IMG/VR virus record: IMGVR_UViG_3300032092_005293
Coordinates: 1-37,857 of that record
From: a virus
Direction: 5' to 3' (one strand)
Length of the DNA stretch: 37,857 nucleotides
The position numbers and the translations under genes were made by a program. This document shows positions 33,553 through 37,857 of the stretch, in pieces. The stretch's first letter is position 1; each line of letters starts with the position of its first letter. Below the pieces are notes generated by a model. It did not search any database. It worked only from the letters and a program-made list of their open reading frames with translations, and was not told the DNA's origin.

Positions 33553-34293
33553 GTGGCCAGAACCGGAAAGATCGCATGTCTCCCGCGCACCATCCGTGAA
33601 GAGCTGAATCAAAGGCTCCACGATGGCCAGACGGGCGCGCAGATCCTTCCCTGGCTCAATGAACAGGCAGAACAGCACCTCGCGAACCACCCGCGGTGGG
33701 GCGCAGATACCACCATCAATGACAATGCGCTGAGCAACTGGCGGAATGGCGGGTATGTCGATTGGTGCAAGGATCTGGCGAAGCTCGATGTCATCGAGCG
33801 GAAAGTCGATCTGGCCGCCCGCATCGCCAGCATCTCCGGCGGCGACATCTTCAGCGCGTCTGGACAGGTAGCCGCGGGCGATTTGCTGGAACTGTTTGAT
33901 GCCGAGAGCGGCACTGTGACCGGCGGCCCGGACGATGGTGCTGAAGTCCAGGGACCGGACAAGATCGGGCTGGCACTGGCAGTGGCCAAACTGCTGGACG
34001 CCTCCGCTAAGAAGCAGGCAGCCGGCATTCTACAGGAGAAGCTCCACCTCGACCGCGACAAGGCCGAGAGGGAGAAGGACAAAGCTCTGCGTGAGAAGGA
34101 AAAGATTGCTCAGTCCCGCTCGAAACTGAAGCTCGAATGGCAGAAGTTCGCTTCCAACTTCCTCAACTGGTACGAAGATAAGCGCACTCGGGAGATCGCA
34201 GATCAGGCTGGCAGCAGCCGGGCGCAAAAGATCGCTGCGCTGGCAGACCTCTTCGGCGAAATGCCAGACGGCATCGGGCCGGCTAACCTCTGA
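33553..34293 (+). CDS. Mu gp27-like (DUF3486) terminase small subunit
   Basis: A 246-residue protein from GTG 33553. The N-terminus (KIACLPRTIREELNQRLHDGQTGAQILPWLNE) and INDNALSNWRNGGYVDWCKD are typical of Mu gp27-like proteins. In these phages they lie before the large terminase and act in packaging start recognition. A long coiled-coil (LHLDRDKAEREKDKALREKEKI) follows and the end has GDLFGE-type helices (IAALADLFGEMPDGIG). It ends 8 nt before the large subunit. Confidence 0.82.
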   Translation: MARTGKIACLPRTIREELNQRLHDGQTGAQILPWLNEQAEQHLANHPRWGADTTINDNALSNWRNGGYVDWCKDLAKLDVIERKVDLAARIASISGGDIFSASGQVAAGDLLELFDAESGTVTGGPDDGAEVQGPDKIGLALAVAKLLDASAKKQAAGILQEKLHLDRDKAEREKDKALREKEKIAQSRSKLKLEWQKFASNFLNWYEDKRTREIADQAGSSRAQKIAALADLFGEMPDGIGPANL

Positions 34294-34301
34294 GACTTGC
34301 C

Positions 34302-35888
34302 ATGAATCGCCGCGTTTATCAGGATCAACTGTTCTGGGCGCGGAAGCGTCTGGGCCGGTATCTCGCGCTCTGGCCGCGGCAGGGCGGCAAGACGACCACG
34401 ATGGCAGAGCAGGGCCTTCACGAGATGGTCGAAACCCCCGGCAAGCTCGTGATCTTCGGATCTGCCAGCCTCAACATCGGCAGTGAATATACCGAGAAGG
34501 AGGTCGTAGCCTGGAATAAACTGCTGAAGAGCTTTGCCTCTCCGAAGCACAAACTGGAAATCGGGGAACGGCGCGGGGAGAACGATTTCAAGGCCATCCC
34601 GGATTTGAAGCCGGATGACATGGCCGATCTTTTCGATAAATCGAAATTCGAGGTTCGGATCTGGCATTCCAACACCATTTGCAGCCGCACCAAAGTCATC
34701 GCAGCCAACCTCGCCACTTTCCGCAGCTGGTCTGGATCGGTCAAAATGGACGAAGTCGCGTTCCTCAAGGATCTGCGGATCATGCTTCAGGAGGCGGAGC
34801 CGATGTTCAGCACCGACCCTTCATTCAGCATGGTCCTCGCGACCACCCTGCCGGATGACTACGCGCACTACTCCTACGAGCTGACCACCCCGGACGATTA
34901 CCGGGAGGAATGGCCCACCGATGCCAAGGGCCATTGGTTCAAATCCCGGGCCGGGCTCTGGGTGCATCGTGTGACGGCGGATGATGCCTACGCCGCCGGC
35001 CGGAAATACTACAACCCTGAGTCCCGGAAGGAGGAAACTCCGGACGAGAACCGGGAAAGCTCACTGGATAAGGAGGGATGGGACCGCTCCAACCGGCATA
35101 AGCGGCCGGCAGTAGGCACCTCCGCGCTCAACCCCATCGACGTGGAGAATGCGCAGCGCCGCGGGGCTGGCAACTGTGTGGCCTGCGAGGGCGATCCGCC
35201 CGCGGGCTGGCTGGATCTCTTCGGCGAAGGGGAAATCTGTGCCGGACTCGACCTCGCCAGCACCGAGGGCAAGAAGAGCAACCCGACCTCGCTGACATTG
35301 ACTCAGAAGCATGGTGGCAGGTTTAAGGCGAGGCTGATCCTGTGGTGGAAGACCGCAAATCCCAAAGTGACGGAGGACCGGCTGAAGGCTGTCTTCACTG
35401 CCCTGATGCTGGCCGGCAAAAAGGTGAGGGTGTTGAACGTGGACTCCACGAATGACGCGCTCTACGTCAAGACACTCGCCGCGGCGCTCAAGGGGCTTGT
35501 GACCGTGCAGGGCATCGTATCGGGCCAGAATGTGACTTACCGGGGGCTGGAGAAGAGCGCACGGACAGTGAGCTGGACCATTTTGCGCGAGACAGTGGAG
35601 GAAAACTGCATCGACCTGGCACCCGGGCGATACATCGCCCTGGACTTCATGCGCACCAAACGCGCGCCCGGAGATCTCTACGTCGCCAGTGTGGGACCGA
35701 ACGGCGAGCACGCTGATACAGCAGACAGCACCCGCCTGAGCCTGATGGGGCACATCATTGGCGGGGGCGAGGTGCAGATCCGGGCAGTGCAGACTGGCAC
35801 CGGCCTCGGGGCTGCCCGGAAACCCAAGCCCGGCCGCCTCGCTGCATTTTACCGCGCCGTGAAAGGCGAAATCCTCTCCAAGTCATGA
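34302..35888 (+). CDS. Terminase large subunit (Mu gp28-like)
   Basis: A 528-residue packaging motor. Walker A is ALWPRQGGKTTT (K30), close to the N-terminus as in Mu-type terminases. SGSVKMDEVAFLKD holds the Walker B acidic pair. The C-terminal nuclease region has CAGLDLAS (D317), VLNVDSTNDALY (D381) and a late Asp in HADTADSTRLSLMGH. It overlaps the portal gene by 4 nt. In Mu the order is gp27, gp28, gp29, as here. Confidence 0.9.
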   Translation: MNRRVYQDQLFWARKRLGRYLALWPRQGGKTTTMAEQGLHEMVETPGKLVIFGSASLNIGSEYTEKEVVAWNKLLKSFASPKHKLEIGERRGENDFKAIPDLKPDDMADLFDKSKFEVRIWHSNTICSRTKVIAANLATFRSWSGSVKMDEVAFLKDLRIMLQEAEPMFSTDPSFSMVLATTLPDDYAHYSYELTTPDDYREEWPTDAKGHWFKSRAGLWVHRVTADDAYAAGRKYYNPESRKEETPDENRESSLDKEGWDRSNRHKRPAVGTSALNPIDVENAQRRGAGNCVACEGDPPAGWLDLFGEGEICAGLDLASTEGKKSNPTSLTLTQKHGGRFKARLILWWKTANPKVTEDRLKAVFTALMLAGKKVRVLNVDSTNDALYVKTLAAALKGLVTVQGIVSGQNVTYRGLEKSARTVSWTILRETVEENCIDLAPGRYIALDFMRTKRAPGDLYVASVGPNGEHADTADSTRLSLMGHIIGGGEVQIRAVQTGTGLGAARKPKPGRLAAFYRAVKGEILSKS

Positions 35889-37195
35889 CCCCAATTCAAA
35901 AGCTCCTCAGCCTCATCATTCCAGTCAAACGGAAGTCCGACTACAACCGGCGGTTTGATCCGCCCTCGAACAACGAGCCGGACATTGATGCCGTCTCCAA
36001 TGCCATCACGTCCGCAGAATCCGGGAACATGCGTCCGTTTGTGCAGCTGGTGAAGCAGATGCTCTCGGCAGATGGCCACATTCAAACGGAGACAGCCAAG
36101 CGCAAACTGGCCCTTTTGGGAGATCCGATGACCATGCTGCCGGCCTCAAAATCCGCAGTGGATGTCGCCGCGGCCAAATACTGCAAAGCCTGGGCAGATG
36201 ATTATTCAGGATTCACCGATGCGATGCTGTGGGCGCTCGACGGCCAGGTCTGGCCGCAGTCAACTTCAGAGAAGCACTTTGTCCCGGGCACGAACGGCCG
36301 GCGCTTTGATCTGGAGCTGTCGCCGGTCGATCCGGCGCTCTGGGATTATACCGAGGGGGATTTCCGCATTCAGGACGTGGCTGGCGATGGTTCGCCGACT
36401 GGCTCTGCGACCCTTCCAGACCCGGCGCAATACTGGACCTACAGGGGGCACCTCAGCACCCTTTCGGATCAGCGCGGAGGCCCGGCCCGGCCGCTGCTGT
36501 TTCTGCACTTCATGAGCCACTGCTCATGGCACTGGTGGGGGCGGTTCCTGGAGCGGTTTGGCGCACCCTTTATGGTGGGGAAGGTCGATAACATGGACTC
36601 CGACGAAACCGACCGGCTGGAGGCTGCATTCAGCCAGGCCACCCGGGTTTTCGGCGTAGTGGTCTCCCGCAACACGGAGCTGGAGCTGCTGGAGGGTAAA
36701 GCTACGGACGGCAGCCGCGCCTACGAGGCTTCCATGCAATGGTGCCAGCGCGAGAAGAGTAAAATCATCCTTGGGCAGTATGGCACTACTGAGGGCGTCG
36801 CTTCCGGCCTCAACGGCGACACGGCCAGCAAGCTCGACAAAGTGCGCGGGGAATTCCGCGCGTGGGACAACTTCCGCCTCGGGGCCAGTCTGCGCTCCAA
36901 TGTCCTTCGCCAATTCATGCGGGTGAATGGCATTCCCGGATCTCCGCCCACACCCTTCTGGGGCGACATCGGCGCGGACCAGAATGCCGTAGCCGGAGAT
37001 CTGCTCGTCAATCTTGCCAAGATCGGCATCCTGCCAGCCGAGGGCGCTGTAGAGACCCTCAGCCAGGCCGTGGGCATTCCGTTGCGCTGGGCACCCGCGG
37101 ATTCCCCGCGGACGGATCGCGGCGAGCTTGATGCCGAGATTATCCGCCAGATGTCAGCTGACCCTTTTCCTTGGACACTGCTTCGGAGAAACTGA
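35885..37195 (+). CDS. Portal protein (Mu gp29-like, DUF935)
   Basis: A 436-residue portal that forms the DNA entry ring of the head. Diagnostic blocks are WALDGQVWPQSTSEKHF, FLHFMSHCSWHWWGRFLERFGAPFMVGK, AFSQATRVFGVVVSRNTELELLEG and ASKLDKVRGEFRAWDNFRL. It is the last gene of the right arm. Its TGA stop (37193-37195) is the start of the outer right transposase site, and the inner site lies inside its last 12 codons. In Mu the portal is followed by F and G; here these genes lie about 6-9 kb upstream on the same strand. Confidence 0.93.
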   Translation: MTPIQKLLSLIIPVKRKSDYNRRFDPPSNNEPDIDAVSNAITSAESGNMRPFVQLVKQMLSADGHIQTETAKRKLALLGDPMTMLPASKSAVDVAAAKYCKAWADDYSGFTDAMLWALDGQVWPQSTSEKHFVPGTNGRRFDLELSPVDPALWDYTEGDFRIQDVAGDGSPTGSATLPDPAQYWTYRGHLSTLSDQRGGPARPLLFLHFMSHCSWHWWGRFLERFGAPFMVGKVDNMDSDETDRLEAAFSQATRVFGVVVSRNTELELLEGKATDGSRAYEASMQWCQREKSKIILGQYGTTEGVASGLNGDTASKLDKVRGEFRAWDNFRLGASLRSNVLRQFMRVNGIPGSPPTPFWGDIGADQNAVAGDLLVNLAKIGILPAEGAVETLSQAVGIPLRWAPADSPRTDRGELDAEIIRQMSADPFPWTLLRRN

Positions 37196-37252
37196 CCCTT
37201 TCACTGTTTTCCTCGTCTGATCCTTCAGCCCGGTTCAGCCCTGTTCAGTGTA
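37159..37252. other. Prophage right end with two putative transposase-binding sites
   Basis: The inner site TGACCCTTTT (37159-37168) and the outer site TGACCCTTTCACTGTTTTCC (37193-37212) are 34 bp apart, the same spacing as on the left and inverted relative to it. Beyond them are three TTCAG units 10 bp apart (37224, 37234, 37244), then GTGTATTTCCTG. An end at 37246 (TGTTCA, inverse of the left terminus TGAACA) has no matching 5-bp target duplication. An end at 37252 is flanked by TTTCC as on the left. Confidence 0.75.
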
Positions 37253-37266
37253 TTTCCTGCTTTTTC

Positions 37267-37310
37267 GCCTGGGTAGGGCAAGGCCATTGCCTGGGTAGGG
37301 GAAGGCCTTC
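37267..37310. repeat. Two tandem 22-nt host repeat units right of the prophage
   Basis: Units 37267-37288 and 37289-37310 share GCCTGGGTAGGG at their start and differ at four positions. The same CCTGGGTAGGG core occurs at 3961 in the left array. They show that both flanks belong to one host repeat locus. Confidence 0.75.
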
Positions 37311-37678
37311 CCGAGTGAAAATAGTGCCATTTTGGCCCAACCGGAGGCCGGAAACACTCCTTATTGCGACCGGCGCACCCGTTATTGAGAATACCGCCCG
37401 GTGCCGCGCCGCCACGACGACCAGCCGCCTCAGCGCCCGCCGGAGCCCCCCGGCAACCCGGCCGGATGGGCCCTGTGCCGTTCCTATCCCACACCGCCAT
37501 TTTATCCGTCTGGAGAGGGAATATCTTGCAGTCCCGCCGGTTTTCCCGCACCAATCCCCCGCCAAACCGCCCCGCTCGCGCCCCATGCCTTACTGCTCCG
37601 ACACTTCTGTCAACGATAGCGTCCATGAGGAACTGGCAGTTCTGTCGGTCTTCAACTAGTTCGGCAAAGGAGAATGAC
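37311..37678. other. Host intergenic stretch without a recognised gene
   Basis: These 368 bp are GC-rich and hold open frames on both strands without protein-like composition. I see no tRNA, rRNA, CRISPR or clear terminator. A good Shine-Dalgarno (AAGGAG, about 37667) belongs to the next gene. Confidence 0.5.
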
Positions 37679-37857
37679 ATGGGCATCAGAATCATAGAGA
37701 AACCGATAGCCATAGGCCGAGATGCTGTGGTCAGGCACTGGGTCCTGGCAGGTTTATTGGGATTTGGTCCATTGGTTGGTCTGTTTCTTATCAATTCGGA
37801 TGACATTTCAAACCATCCAGTCTTGAACAAGACTCTCATTGTTGCCGCGTGCATCAT
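37679..37857 (+). CDS. Host membrane protein, partial
   Basis: From ATG 37679 a frame runs off the window after 59 residues: MGIRIIEKPIAIGRDAVVRH, then a hydrophobic segment (WVLAGLLGFGPLVGLFLI), then SDDISNHPVLNKTLIVAACI. A clear Shine-Dalgarno (AAGGAG, 6 nt upstream) precedes it, unlike most genes of the prophage. It has lower GC than its surroundings. Product unknown; likely a small membrane protein. Confidence 0.6.
   Translation, partial: MGIRIIEKPIAIGRDAVVRHWVLAGLLGFGPLVGLFLINSDDISNHPVLNKTLIVAACI

Larger units (their letters stand above)
4052..37252. mobile_element. Mu-like transposable prophage with central divergent switch
   Basis: The element has a MuA-like transposase and MuB-like ATPase together with Mu-type head genes (gp27-like, large terminase, gp29-like portal, F, G, I, T). 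It uses a siphovirus-like tail: tape measure and frameshifted chaperones but no sheath. Inverted pairs of TGACCCTTTT-type sites mark both ends (4064-4118 and 37159-37213). The 8-bp sequence ATTTCCTG occurs just outside or at each end (4046-4053 and 37252-37259). The left end reads TGAACACC from 4052. The right boundary is less certain: a TGTTCA end at 37246 matches the left terminus inverted, while the direct repeat favours 37251 or 37252. Unlike Mu, the repressor and early promoter lie in the middle and the ends carry a methyltransferase and the portal. Confidence 0.85.

Noticed and set aside
4052-37246. Clean TG...CA element with a 5-bp target duplication ending at 37246.
   Set aside because: The flanks TTTCC (left) and GTGTA (right) do not match. 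The direct repeat lies 6 bp further out, so the exact right end is left open.
37225-37857. Minus-strand frame covering the right flank.
   Set aside because: It crosses the prophage end and repeat units and competes with a plus-strand gene that has a good ribosome binding site.

Overview
The window is about 62% GC by impression and holds a nearly complete, Mu-like transposable prophage of about 33.2 kb (roughly 4052 to 37252) inserted in a bacterial chromosome. The host is probably a member of Verrucomicrobiota. That rests on the small secreted KIP-type domain carried at 14923-15708, the AC-rich leaders without Shine-Dalgarno sites, and long intergenic arrays of imperfect GC-rich repeats. The placement is inference.

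Host left flank (1-4051): a frameshifted XhoI/PaeR7I-type restriction endonuclease, a SWIM-SNF2 helicase, and a degenerate 22-nt periodic repeat array. Host right flank (37253-37857): two more copies of the same repeat family, a stretch without clear genes, and the start of a small membrane protein. The prophage therefore split a host repeat array.

Prophage ends: each end has two copies of a TGACCCTTTT-type site, exactly 34 bp apart and in inverted orientation. The stop codons of the terminal genes (methyltransferase on the left, portal on the right) lie inside these sites. They are the best candidates for transposase-binding ends.

The prophage is organised around a central switch at 16.2-16.9 kb: an XRE repressor on the minus strand, a perfect operator palindrome, and a Cro/Ner-like protein on the plus strand. 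The right arm (plus strand) carries small early genes, a ParB-like protein, an HTH protein, a MuA-like DDE transposase and a MuB-like ATPase. It continues with many small genes, a MuF head protein fused to a predicted metallopeptidase, a kinase-like protein, the gpG-like morphogenesis protein, a lysis module, a possible adhesin, the small and large terminase and the portal. The left arm (minus strand) carries an RHH-like protein, three secreted or membrane accessory proteins, the gpI-like protease/scaffold, decoration protein, gpT-like capsid, connector genes, siphovirus-like tail genes with a -1 frameshifted chaperone pair, the tape measure, one more protein and a DNA methyltransferase.

Main points of interest: (1) the symmetrical prophage ends; (2) a 29-bp inverted repeat at 13977-14005 and 29971-29999. 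Recombination there would flip the central 16 kb and restore the classical Mu order gpG then gpI with both reading frames intact; (3) the MuF-metallopeptidase with its kinase-like neighbour, resembling a phage-borne polymorphic toxin locus; (4) apparent complete absence of XhoI sites in the prophage next to a broken XhoI-type restriction gene; (5) an antisense, catalytically dead transposase-like gene; (6) a textbook CCCTTTG slippery site in the tail chaperone.
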